This document shows, one piece after another, positions 36,942 through 45,821 of a stretch of 64,000 bases of DNA. Within the stretch, counting starts at the first letter, position 1. The number at the start of each line of letters is the position of its first letter. Source of the stretch: Planctomycetia bacterium (GTDB lineage: Bacteria; Planctomycetota; Planctomycetia; Gemmatales; HRBIN36); contig JAEUIE010000025.1 of NCBI GenBank assembly GCA_016795155.1, positions 1 to 64,000 on the forward strand, read 5' to 3'. The notes under the pieces are model-generated. The model was not told the origin of the DNA, made no database searches, and was given only the letters and a program-made list of their open reading frames with translations. A program made the translations under genes and the position numbers.

Positions 36942-37957
36942 TGAAACCTATGCAACGAACCGGAACACTCCTGCGCTACCTGGGCCCTTTTGTGGGGCTC
37001 GCACTCGTCATTGCAGTCTTTGGTATTCTCAACTACCTCCACGGAACCGCTGACGATTTCCTCAACTGGAGCAACTTCCAGCTGCTGATTACCCATGCCA
37101 GCATCGTCGCAGCGGCAGGCTTGGGCATGACCATTATCATGATAGCCGGCGGTATCGATCTCTCCGTGGGTTACGTTATCTCTCTGGTCACCGTCATCAT
37201 GATGATGACCTTCCGTTGGGTTATCAATGACCTCGCTGGCAGCGAAACAATGGCTGGTCTGGCTGCACTGGCAGCAGGACTGCTGACTGGTGTGGTATGC
37301 GGAACATTTAACGGCGTGGTGATTACGCAATGGAAAATCGTCCCGTTTGTTGCCACCCTCGCCATGCTGGGCATTGCACGAGGTGTTGGCATTTATTTTA
37401 CCGAAGGCAGCAGACTCAGTTTTCCAACAGGCACTGGTCCATTACCGTGGATGACAGCCCTTCGCTCCATTGATCCAATGGCTGATTGGACCTTCTTTTC
37501 TCCTTCAGTCTGGAGCGTTTTCATACTCGGATGCATCGTGGCTGCGGTGCTGCGTTACACCGTATTGGGCAGGCACTGCTTTGCCATCGGTTCGAGCGAA
37601 CCAACTGCACGGCTATGCGGCGTACGGGTGGAACGTACGAAAATCATGATCTACGCCCTGGCAGGATTACTAACTGGCTGGGCAGGGGTGCTGCAGTTCT
37701 GCCGATCAGGCGCCGGCTCACATGATGTGGGAGCAGGCATGGAATTGAGCGTGATTGCCGCCGTAGTCATTGGCGGAGGCAGCCTGAACGGCGGCGAGGG
37801 TACTATCCTGGGAACGATTCTTGGCGCTATCATCATCAGTGTGCTCGATAACGGTTGCAGCCGACTGAATCTCCAGCCGGATGTACGTTATGTGATTATT
37901 GCTGCTATCATCCTGGGAGTGGCTGCCCTCAACAGTTGGCGGAGCACCAAACGCTAA
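36941..37957 (+). CDS. Sugar ABC transporter permease (RbsC-like)
   Basis: The 338-residue integral membrane protein has about eight to ten hydrophobic helices. Family blocks are IVAAAGLGMTIIMIAGGIDLSVG, NGVVITQWKIVPFVATLAMLG and AIGSSEPTARLCGVRVERTK (conserved cytoplasmic loop); the first of these lies at about 50-72. It forms the membrane channel of the three-gene transporter. The start at 36941 is part of a TGATG overlap with the ATP-binding gene, implying coupled translation. Confidence 0.9.
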   Translation: MKPMQRTGTLLRYLGPFVGLALVIAVFGILNYLHGTADDFLNWSNFQLLITHASIVAAAGLGMTIIMIAGGIDLSVGYVISLVTVIMMMTFRWVINDLAGSETMAGLAALAAGLLTGVVCGTFNGVVITQWKIVPFVATLAMLGIARGVGIYFTEGSRLSFPTGTGPLPWMTALRSIDPMADWTFFSPSVWSVFILGCIVAAVLRYTVLGRHCFAIGSSEPTARLCGVRVERTKIMIYALAGLLTGWAGVLQFCRSGAGSHDVGAGMELSVIAAVVIGGGSLNGGEGTILGTILGAIIISVLDNGCSRLNLQPDVRYVIIAAIILGVAALNSWRSTKR

Positions 37958-37980
37958 TCCGTACTTGCTTGGCGGATCAT

Positions 37981-38790
37981 ATGATTCATCTCGCTTTACT
38001 ACTACTCTTACTTCAACCTCCAGAAAAAGATGATCTCAGCAAGTACATCATCATTAGCGAGGGAACCATGCCGGTCATACTCTCCGCGCCGCATGGTGGC
38101 ACGGTTGACATCCCTGGAGTGGAGGAAAGATCAGGTGGTGATACAGTAGCCCAGTTCACCACCGTGCGTGACATCAATACCGACCTGTTAGCTTTGGAAC
38201 TTGCCGATGCACTCAAGAAAAAACTGAATGGCACACCTTATGTGGTGGTTGCCCGGTTCAGCCGAAAGTACATTGATGCCAATCGACCGGCCCAGGGAGC
38301 CTATGAATCTGAGAAAGCCAGGCCAATATACGATGCCTATCATCAAGCACTTGAAACAGCATGTAAAAAGGTCAAAAGCAAGTGGGGATCAGGCTTGCTG
38401 CTTGATATTCACGGCCAGGCAGTGCAGGCAGATGCCATCTTTCGAGGAACACTGAATGGCAAATCATTATCCCTGTTGAATCAACGATTTGGTTCTGCTG
38501 CACTTACAGGAAAACACAGTTTCCAGAAACGACTCGAAGAGAAGGGGTACCTGTTCAAGCCAGATTCCGAATCCAATGAAAAGGAAACACGTTTCACAGG
38601 TGGGTACATCACCCAGCACTATGGCAGCCACACTGGCTATGGAATCGATGCCATTCAACTCGAAATGGGTGGGAAATACACCGGCAAAGCCAACCGGGCA
38701 AAAACCGCCAGCGACCTGGCTGATGCCATCGACCATCATTTCAAGCATTTTGTTCTGCAAGATGATGCGGGTAACAACGAAAAGAAATAG
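37981..38790 (+). CDS. N-formylglutamate amidohydrolase-like protein
   Basis: The 269-residue protein resembles N-formylglutamate amidohydrolases, metal-dependent enzymes that cleave N-formylglutamate to formate and glutamate. Conserved blocks are seen: SAPHGG (about 34-39), RDIN, RKYIDANR (about 95-102), LLDIHGQ (about 136-142) and IQLEMGG (about 222-228), which supply the His, Asp and Glu expected at the metal site. A hydrophobic N-terminus (IHLALLLLLLQP) suggests export, unusual for the classical enzyme. It starts 24 bases after the permease gene and may be co-transcribed with the transporter. The true substrate may be another N-acylated compound. Confidence 0.75.
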   Translation: MIHLALLLLLLQPPEKDDLSKYIIISEGTMPVILSAPHGGTVDIPGVEERSGGDTVAQFTTVRDINTDLLALELADALKKKLNGTPYVVVARFSRKYIDANRPAQGAYESEKARPIYDAYHQALETACKKVKSKWGSGLLLDIHGQAVQADAIFRGTLNGKSLSLLNQRFGSAALTGKHSFQKRLEEKGYLFKPDSESNEKETRFTGGYITQHYGSHTGYGIDAIQLEMGGKYTGKANRAKTASDLADAIDHHFKHFVLQDDAGNNEKK

Positions 38791-38825
38791 TTATACTGGA
38801 ATGTCAATCATGCTGGAAATAGACA

Positions 38826-39353
38826 ATGCCTTTTGACTTACAGCCGACGCTGAAAGGTAACCTGATTACACTTCGTCCGTTGCGTGAAGACGACTTTCCC
38901 AGTTTGTTTGAAGTCGCCAGCGATCCGCTGATCTGGGAACAGCATCCGCAGCACGATCGGTACAAGGAAGAAGTATTCCGTGGCTTCTTCAAGGATGCGA
39001 TGGCATCGGGCGGGGCGTTATTGGTGACTGATAACCGCGATAACAAGGTCATTGGCTCTTCCCGATTCAATGATTACGATGAAGCGCTGAAACAGATCGA
39101 GATAGGCTGGTCGTTCCTGGCCCGGTCGCATTGGGGTAGCACCTATAATCATGAAATGAAAGACCTCATGCTTCGCCATGCGTTTCAGTTTGTCGAAAGT
39201 GTCGTATTCCTGATTGGACCCTATAACCTGCGATCTCAATGTGCCATCGAACGAATTGGCGCCAAACGTATTGGCTATTCGAAAGATTCCAAGGGAGCCA
39301 CCTGTGTGGTCTATCGCATCAATGCTTCAGAGTACAAGACGCGTACATGCTAA
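38826..39353 (+). CDS. GNAT-family N-acetyltransferase (RimJ/RimL type)
   Basis: The 175-residue protein is a GNAT acetyltransferase, transferring an acetyl group from acetyl-CoA to an amine. It shows the RimJ/RimL-like start LITLRPLREDDF, the strand-turn GSSRFNDYDEALKQIEIGWSFLARSHWG and the acyl-CoA-binding region around EMKDLMLRHAFQFVESV, ending with NLRSQCAIERIGAKRIG. Length is typical. The target may be a ribosomal protein, a small molecule or an antibiotic; sequence alone does not say. Confidence 0.85.
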   Translation: MPFDLQPTLKGNLITLRPLREDDFPSLFEVASDPLIWEQHPQHDRYKEEVFRGFFKDAMASGGALLVTDNRDNKVIGSSRFNDYDEALKQIEIGWSFLARSHWGSTYNHEMKDLMLRHAFQFVESVVFLIGPYNLRSQCAIERIGAKRIGYSKDSKGATCVVYRINASEYKTRTC

Positions 39354-39376
39354 ATGCGATCAGATTAGGAAATAGC

Positions 39377-39598
39377 ATGCAGGATAGATCATTCCCCAAA
39401 AAACTGGACGTCATGGACGATGCAACAGCAGATATGCCGCGCAAGAAAACTCCGGCAGAGCGGCTGGCGATGGTCAGCGATGCCAACGATAACTTGCGTA
39501 TCCTGGTGGCTGCAGGAGTCCGCTGGCAACATCCCGATTGGGACGAAGCTCAAGTTCAGAAAGAAATGGTAAGGAGAATGACGCGTGAAGCAGATTAG
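39377..39598 (+). CDS. Small hypothetical protein
   Basis: The 73-residue product is charged and soluble, with a Lys/Arg-rich middle (PRKKTPAERLAMV) and a C-terminal segment (RWQHPDWDEAQVQKEMVRR) that looks like a helix common in small planctomycete proteins. AGGA about 10 bases before the ATG at 39377 supports this start. It follows the acetyltransferase gene after 23 bases and may share its transcript. No family was recognised. Confidence 0.5.
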   Translation: MQDRSFPKKLDVMDDATADMPRKKTPAERLAMVSDANDNLRILVAAGVRWQHPDWDEAQVQKEMVRRMTREAD

Positions 39599-39613
39599 AA
39601 TTTAACGATAATC

Positions 39614-41026
39614 TCACTCCGCCAAGATCTCATGAATCACCTCACCATGCACATCGGTGAGTCGCCTATCAATCCCATTATGTCTGACGGTCAGCCGTTC
39701 GTGATCGATGCCCATCAGATGTAGTAATGTGGCATGAAGATCGTAACACGTTGTTTTGTCTCGACCTGCCTGGTATCCGAACTCGTCGCTTTCGCCATGT
39801 GAGACACCAGGCTTCAAACCTGCGCCAGCCATCCAGGTAACTAATGTGCCGCCATTATGATCGCGGCCTGTGCTGCTCTGGGTAAAAGGCATTCTGCCAA
39901 ACTCCGTGGTCCAGATGAGCAGCGTATCGTCGAACATTCCACGAGCCTTCAAATCCTGCACCAGAGCAGCAGTGGGCTGGTCAACCTGTCTGGCTGCTGG
40001 TGGCAACTCCTTTGCAATGTTGCCATGATTATCCCAGTTGAAAGTTGGTCCGCCTGCGCCGCTCCAGACCTGAACAAACCGCACACCCCGTTCCAGCAAC
40101 CTACGGGCCAACAGGCAGTTTCTGCTGAAGCTGCCTTCATGTGCAGGGCGAGCTGTACCATAAAGATCATGCATCTTCTGAGGTTCACGTGAAAGATCAA
40201 ACGCTTCTGGCGCGGCCAACTGCATTTTGGCAGCCAACTCGTACGACTGTACTCGTGCCTTGAGACGGCTATCTCCCGGATGTCCCTCGGCATAGCGTTC
40301 ATTAAGTTGCTTGAGCAATGACAATCCTTCCTGGCTGGCTGCAGGTGTCACAAATTTGGCTGAAGCAGCAGCATGCAGATCAGGAATGGGACTTGTTCCA
40401 GAGGGATTGATCAGCGTGCCCTGATTACTGGCAGGGAGGAACCCCGCACCGAAGTTTCCCATGCCGTTGTAAGGCAAACCGCGTGAATCAGGCAACACGA
40501 TGAACGCAGGCAGGTTTTCCGTCAGGCGCCCCAGAGCATAACTCACCCAGGCTCCTGCACAGGGAAAACCAGGCAACAGAAAACCGGTGTTCTGCAGGTA
40601 ACTGGCCGGGCCATGTACATTCGTCTTGGAGGTCTGGGCCATCAGAAACGTCAGGTCATCGACACAGCGGGCGATGTGAGGAAACACATCGGTAACCCAT
40701 CTGCCACACTGGCCATGCTGCTTCCAGGTGAAAGGCGATTTCATCAAGGGGCCGGGCACGCCGGTAGCAGAAGCCTTGATGCCAAAATCTACCTGTTGAC
40801 CATGTCGCTTTTCGAGTTCAGGCTTGTAGTCAAATGTGTCCATCTGGCTCACGCCGCCGTTCATGAAAAGCTGAACGACACGTTTGATCTTGGCAGGGTG
40901 ATGCAGTCCACCGTTGAATTCAGGGCGTGGCTTGTTGTCGTCAGCAAAACTGTCGCTGGCCAGCAGATGGGCCAGAGCCAGGCTGCCGAATCCATGTGTC
41001 AACAATTCACGACGGCTGAACGCCAT
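39614..41026 (-). CDS. DUF1501 secreted protein (partner of DUF1549/1553 gene)
   Basis: The 470-residue protein begins SRRELLTHGFGSLALAHLL, a twin-arginine-like signal. The DUF1501 pattern matches the copy at 32888: LFMNGGVSQMDTFDYKPEL, WSGAGGPTFNWDNHGN, IWTTEFGRMPF and GRDHNGGTLVTWMAGAGL. It lies 6 bases after the DUF1549/1553 gene on the minus strand, forming the second such pair in this window. Confidence 0.92.
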   Translation of the reverse strand: MAFSRRELLTHGFGSLALAHLLASDSFADDNKPRPEFNGGLHHPAKIKRVVQLFMNGGVSQMDTFDYKPELEKRHGQQVDFGIKASATGVPGPLMKSPFTWKQHGQCGRWVTDVFPHIARCVDDLTFLMAQTSKTNVHGPASYLQNTGFLLPGFPCAGAWVSYALGRLTENLPAFIVLPDSRGLPYNGMGNFGAGFLPASNQGTLINPSGTSPIPDLHAAASAKFVTPAASQEGLSLLKQLNERYAEGHPGDSRLKARVQSYELAAKMQLAAPEAFDLSREPQKMHDLYGTARPAHEGSFSRNCLLARRLLERGVRFVQVWSGAGGPTFNWDNHGNIAKELPPAARQVDQPTAALVQDLKARGMFDDTLLIWTTEFGRMPFTQSSTGRDHNGGTLVTWMAGAGLKPGVSHGESDEFGYQAGRDKTTCYDLHATLLHLMGIDHERLTVRHNGIDRRLTDVHGEVIHEILAE

Positions 41027-41032
41027 GTTCTA

Positions 41033-43717
41033 TTACTCGATGAAGAGAAATTCGCTGCTGTTGAAAAATACTCTGCATAAATTCGCCAAGCCATGTTTCT
41101 GAGCATAGACCGACCAGTTTTGCAGTTCTTCCACAGTTGCAGATCGACCGAATACCAGCTTAGACGCTGATTGCACCTGATCATGAACAGTGGAAGATGT
41201 TTGGCTGCACCGCTGAGCCAGGTGTTCCGCATAACGGAGCATGAACTGGTTGTTCCAGAGCGCCAATGCCTGCAGCGCTCCAACGGAAGCGCCTCGCACC
41301 GGGGCCGACTGCGATGCATCAGGGCAATCGAGCGCCTCCAGAAGTGGATCAGGCCGTGTGCGGAAAATATAGCGGTAAATGCTGCGCCGTCGAGAAGCCG
41401 GGCTGTCGACATCAAACTTGTCATAGTCAGCCAGTGGCGTTACATGGATGCCGGGCTTCATCTCGAAATGTTTCACCGGTGGGCCATACATGGTGGTATC
41501 GAGTTTGCCGGTGATCAACAGAATCGTATCTCGAACCGATTCAGCATCAAGCCTTTGACGGTTCATTCGCCAGAGCAGTCGGTTATCGGCATCGATGAGG
41601 GCAGCCTGGGCGTCGTGACGAGTGCTTTGCCGATAGGCACTACTGGTGACTATGAGCCGATGTAGTTTCTTAAGCGAGCCGCCGTTGTCACGGAAATCTA
41701 TTGCCAGCCAATCGAGCAGTTCCGGGTGCGATGGAGTGCCGCCCATTTTGCCCAGGTCATTGGGTGTATCTACGATGCCTTTGCCGAAGTGATAATGCCA
41801 GACACGGTTGACGATGGTTCGCCAGGTGAGGGGGTTGTCATGATCACTAAGCCAACGGGCCAAGGCTGCCCGACGTGCTCCTTCGTGACTGGCATCTTTA
41901 AGCGTAAACTTGACAGGCACCACAGCGACGCTTGCTGGATCAGCTACTTTGCCCGGTTTGCGAATGTCGCCTCTTCGGAGAACGTGTACTTGACGTGGGA
42001 CGGGTGAAGGTTTGAAACTGCCATCAGCGCTAAACTGATTAGTGCCACAATAGACCTTGTGAGGTGCAGGCAGCCTGGCGATTTGTTGTTTCAACTCTTC
42101 TTCCCAAATCAGCCTGGCCAATTCGCCCTGTTGCTCAGTTGTCCGGCCTGAAGTTTCCAACAAGGTCAGAATGGCAGAGGAGGGGAGAGGTTTGACTAAA
42201 GGAACAGGTTCAGCGGTCAACGCAAGACGAAACCTCCCTAACAGATGACTGCCTCCATGAAGTTGATCCAGTTCAACAGTGATGAATGTCCCATCCGCAT
42301 AGCCAACAGGCTTTTCGAGAGTAAAGTATGCCTGGTGAGCCTGTCCTTCTGCAGGATGAATGCCCCACGCTGTGCTTGCAACACCGTCGAGAGCATGACT
42401 GATGTTCCAGCCTTCCTGGTTAAAGTCAGCGCTGGACTGTATGATCTTGATCGGAACTGCTGGTTGTGAGCTGTTTCTGGGTCGAATGGTCATTCGCACC
42501 TCGCTCAGGTGCAAGTTGCCATTGTCACACCGGCCAGGCCCTTGCTTGGGCAGTGTTTCATCGCACAACACTTCGAGTCTCAGTCCGGTGATGTTTTGCA
42601 GCGAGGTATGGAAGCTGATCTGGTAGCAATCCTTGTCCGGTCGATTGCCCACTGCGAGGATGGATTTGTCTAACAGAGGTTTCAGAATGGAACCTTCTTT
42701 CGATTTACATTGAACAGGCGTCTGTATCATCCAGGGTTGCTGTTGTTGGCGCCAGTCTTTTTCGAAGGATGCAACTTGATGTTGTCTTACCTGCGTGTGC
42801 AGCAATGGGTTATTATGGTTTTTCAGTGCTTGTAGCTTGTTCAGCATTCCTTCCAGTGCCTGCCGCTGTTGATGTGTTGCCGGGTCAATGTCGTAGGTGC
42901 GTTCAGCCTTATCAATACCTGCAAACACTGCCTGCAGCGAATAATAATCGTTCAGAGTAATGGGATCGAATTTATGATCATGACAACGGGCACAATGCAC
43001 TGTCAGCCCGGCAAAGGTGGACATGGTGGTGGTTACCATATCATCACGATCGAGGTAATGAGCTATCTGTCTATCGAGGGAGTCTTCACGAATGCCCATC
43101 AGGCCACTCTCGTCCCAAGGCCCGGCTGCAAGGAATCCAGTTGCAGCTACCAGCGATGGCTTGTCAGGAAAGAGCACATCGCCTGCAATCTGTTCTTCGA
43201 TCATGCGGGCATATGGAGTATCTTCGTTGAAGGCGCGGATGAGATAATCGCGGTAGGGCCAGGCGTTGGGCCGTGGGCGGTCCTGATCCTGCCCATGCGA
43301 ATCAGCATAGTGTGCCACATCGAGCCAGTGCCGTGCCCAGCGTTCGCCATACCGAGGACTGGCCAGCAGCCGGGCAACCACTTTTTTATAAGCATCGGGC
43401 GAATTATCCTGCTCGAAAGCTGTCCACTCCTGTGAAGTGGGAGGCAAGCCAGTCAGGTCGTAGGTTACCCGGCGAAGCAGTGTTCGTTTGTCTGCTTCTG
43501 GCGAAGGGTGAAGCCCTTTTTCCTCAAGCTTCTGTAGCACAAAAGCATCAATCGGTGTTCTTACCCATGCATGTTTTAATGAAGGTGGGATTGGAAGTGT
43601 AAGCGGTTTGAACGACCACCAGATCGGTTCTGATTTGACAGGTTCGTCACCCGCTGCACTGAATAACAGCAGGCAGGCAATCATCAGCGAAATACATTTC
43701 GTCCATCGGGAGAACAT
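41033..43717 (-). CDS. DUF1549/DUF1553 cytochrome-like protein without N-terminal PSCyt1 domain
   Basis: The 894-residue exported protein has a signal peptide (about 1-22) and enters DUF1549 at once (WWSFKPLTLPIPP, RTPIDAFVLQKLEEKGLHPSPEADKRTLLRR near 55-85), lacking the N-terminal CXXCH domain of its relative at 30529. It keeps the CARCHDHKFDP heme-type motif at about residue 242. The middle section (about 340-520) may be a carbohydrate-binding-like beta domain. DUF1553 follows (NRVWHYHFGKGIVDTPNDLG, LLDWLAIDFRDNGGSLKKLH). It is co-transcribed with the DUF1501 gene. The function is unknown. Confidence 0.9.
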   Translation of the reverse strand: MFSRWTKCISLMIACLLLFSAAGDEPVKSEPIWWSFKPLTLPIPPSLKHAWVRTPIDAFVLQKLEEKGLHPSPEADKRTLLRRVTYDLTGLPPTSQEWTAFEQDNSPDAYKKVVARLLASPRYGERWARHWLDVAHYADSHGQDQDRPRPNAWPYRDYLIRAFNEDTPYARMIEEQIAGDVLFPDKPSLVAATGFLAAGPWDESGLMGIREDSLDRQIAHYLDRDDMVTTTMSTFAGLTVHCARCHDHKFDPITLNDYYSLQAVFAGIDKAERTYDIDPATHQQRQALEGMLNKLQALKNHNNPLLHTQVRQHQVASFEKDWRQQQQPWMIQTPVQCKSKEGSILKPLLDKSILAVGNRPDKDCYQISFHTSLQNITGLRLEVLCDETLPKQGPGRCDNGNLHLSEVRMTIRPRNSSQPAVPIKIIQSSADFNQEGWNISHALDGVASTAWGIHPAEGQAHQAYFTLEKPVGYADGTFITVELDQLHGGSHLLGRFRLALTAEPVPLVKPLPSSAILTLLETSGRTTEQQGELARLIWEEELKQQIARLPAPHKVYCGTNQFSADGSFKPSPVPRQVHVLRRGDIRKPGKVADPASVAVVPVKFTLKDASHEGARRAALARWLSDHDNPLTWRTIVNRVWHYHFGKGIVDTPNDLGKMGGTPSHPELLDWLAIDFRDNGGSLKKLHRLIVTSSAYRQSTRHDAQAALIDADNRLLWRMNRQRLDAESVRDTILLITGKLDTTMYGPPVKHFEMKPGIHVTPLADYDKFDVDSPASRRRSIYRYIFRTRPDPLLEALDCPDASQSAPVRGASVGALQALALWNNQFMLRYAEHLAQRCSQTSSTVHDQVQSASKLVFGRSATVEELQNWSVYAQKHGLANLCRVFFNSSEFLFIE

Positions 43718-43816
43718 GTTACCAACTCAACGGGCGGGTACAACAGGCAGTCTTAACAGCATAGCCTATCGTACAGGCGTGTCACAATAGAAAACGCTGT
43801 TAAAACTCTGCCTCTT

Positions 43817-45601
43817 TTATGGACCTAACGGACCATCATCAGGCAGCTTCCGTAATGATGTTACTTCTCGCTTGGCTCCTACCAGTTCATCACGCATGCG
43901 TTCGATCTCACGATCAATCTGTTCCGGCGTTGCTCCCAGTTCGCGTAATACGAATTCAGTCAGTGACAAGGCAACTTCACCTTCGCCTGCAAAGACCTCA
44001 TTCGCACCCGCCTGCAGAAGCGCATCGACTTCACGCAGATAGGTGGTACGGGCAATCACTCGAATTTTGGGGTTTATCTCCCGAGCAATACGAATAACCT
44101 CTGGGGCAGTTTGAATACCTGAGGAGGTAATCAACAAGGCAATGGCATCCGCAATACCCGCTGCCTGCAGTATTTCACGGTGGGAAGCATCTCCATAAAC
44201 TGCTTTTCTTCCTTCGCCTCGCAAACGTTGCACGGTATCACGATTCATTTCAATAATCGTTGGCTCAATCTCGCTTTCTAAAAGCAGTCTGGATACGGTT
44301 TGTCCAATGGGTCCGTAGCCAATTACCACCGCTCGATAGACTTCCGAGGGCGCCTCGGAGGCATGCAGCAAATCTGGTTCAAGACGTGATCGCCTGGTCA
44401 GCTTTTCCCAGAGTTTCGGATGCGACTTCAGCATCTTCTCAATCGAATCCACGGCTCGATACAAGAGTGGATTGACGCTGATGGAAACGATGGCGACGAA
44501 CACGAGTGCATCGCTGGAGCCCGGTGGCAGAATATGCAATTCTCGACCCACCGCTGCAAGGATAAATGAAAACTCACCGATTTGAGCCAACACTACCGCT
44601 ACGGATATGCCTACCTTCACCGGATAGCCTAACCAAAGCACAATGAAAAGTGCAGCCAGGGGTTTGCCGACGAGCACAATTACCAGCGTGCTGAAAACTA
44701 CCCAGGGGCTTTGCACAATGAAGCCGGGATTGAACAGCATGCCTACAGAAACAAAAAAGAGAACAGCAAAAGCATCACGCATTGGCAACGCTTCCGAGGC
44801 AGCACGCAAGCTGAACTCTGAGCGGCCCACCACCATACCAGCCAGGAAAGCTCCCAGGGCCATGGAGACATCAAAGACCTTGGCTGAACCAACGGCAATT
44901 CCCAGTGCGACCACAAGCACTGTCAATGTGAATAATTCCCTCGAACGTGTCTCAGCTACCTTGCCGAGAATCCAGGGAATTAACTTCTGCCCAACATAAA
45001 ACGTGAATACGATCATCATGCCGAGTTTGGCCAGAGACCACAGGAGCGACTGTATCGTTTCCCACACCCCACCCCGGTTCTCGCCAAAAATGGCTGGGAG
45101 CAGCACCAGCACGAGTACAGTGAATATATCCTCCACCACCAGCCAGCCGACAGCAATGTGACCAGATGGAGTGTGCAGATCATTATTATCCGATAGTACG
45201 CGAACCAGCACCACCGTACTGGCAACTGATATAGCGAGGCCAAAAACCAACCCTGCAGACCAGCCCCAGCCAAATCCGATCGCCATGATTATACCCAGAA
45301 TCGTTGCTACCAGGCTTTGGCCTACTGCTCCAGGAATGGCAACACGCCGAACCTGAAACAATTCTTCCAGGTGGAAATGTAAGCCGACTCCGAACATGAG
45401 CAGTATCACGCCGATTTCAGCCATCTGCTCTGCCAGTTCTCGATTGGCAACAAAGCCAGGCGTATGCGGCCCGACAGCAATCCCAGCCAGCAGGTAGCCG
45501 ACAATGGGGGACAAGCCCAGCCGGTGCGTAATGTATCCCAGCACCAGGGCAGCGGTCAGACCCAGGGTCAGTGTCAGAATCAAATCAAGGTGTTGATGCA
45601 T
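43817..45601 (-). CDS. CPA2-family cation:proton antiporter with RCK domain (KefB/YbaL-like)
   Basis: The 594-residue membrane protein exchanges K+ or Na+ for protons. About twelve hydrophobic helices (residues 5-385) carry the CPA2 pattern, including GYLLAGIAVGPHTPGF and FGLAISVASTVVLVRVL. A cytoplasmic TrkA-N/RCK domain follows (about 416-535): AVVIGYGPIGQTVSRLLLE, EMNRDTVQRLRGEGRKAVYGDASH. It can bind NAD(H) or a nucleotide and gate transport. The C-terminal tail is charged. The gene is monocistronic and divergent from the ECF sigma gene. Confidence 0.88.
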   Translation of the reverse strand: MHQHLDLILTLTLGLTAALVLGYITHRLGLSPIVGYLLAGIAVGPHTPGFVANRELAEQMAEIGVILLMFGVGLHFHLEELFQVRRVAIPGAVGQSLVATILGIIMAIGFGWGWSAGLVFGLAISVASTVVLVRVLSDNNDLHTPSGHIAVGWLVVEDIFTVLVLVLLPAIFGENRGGVWETIQSLLWSLAKLGMMIVFTFYVGQKLIPWILGKVAETRSRELFTLTVLVVALGIAVGSAKVFDVSMALGAFLAGMVVGRSEFSLRAASEALPMRDAFAVLFFVSVGMLFNPGFIVQSPWVVFSTLVIVLVGKPLAALFIVLWLGYPVKVGISVAVVLAQIGEFSFILAAVGRELHILPPGSSDALVFVAIVSISVNPLLYRAVDSIEKMLKSHPKLWEKLTRRSRLEPDLLHASEAPSEVYRAVVIGYGPIGQTVSRLLLESEIEPTIIEMNRDTVQRLRGEGRKAVYGDASHREILQAAGIADAIALLITSSGIQTAPEVIRIAREINPKIRVIARTTYLREVDALLQAGANEVFAGEGEVALSLTEFVLRELGATPEQIDREIERMRDELVGAKREVTSLRKLPDDGPLGP

Positions 45602-45821
45602 GCAATCTCCTACTGCTCAGGTTATCAGTGAGATTGCGAGTGGAAACCCATATTCAGAAGACAGAAATGAGGTAAGGAGGGACAGGGGTAAAGAGAGAAA
45701 TTTGATAGAGGTGAGATGCATTTAACTTTTCTTCAAAATAATTGAAAGGAAAAATGCCTGGCCAGACAGTATTCTTGAGTAAGCGGATTGAGGACTTGTA
45801 CGCTTGGTAAAACGCCTGGCC

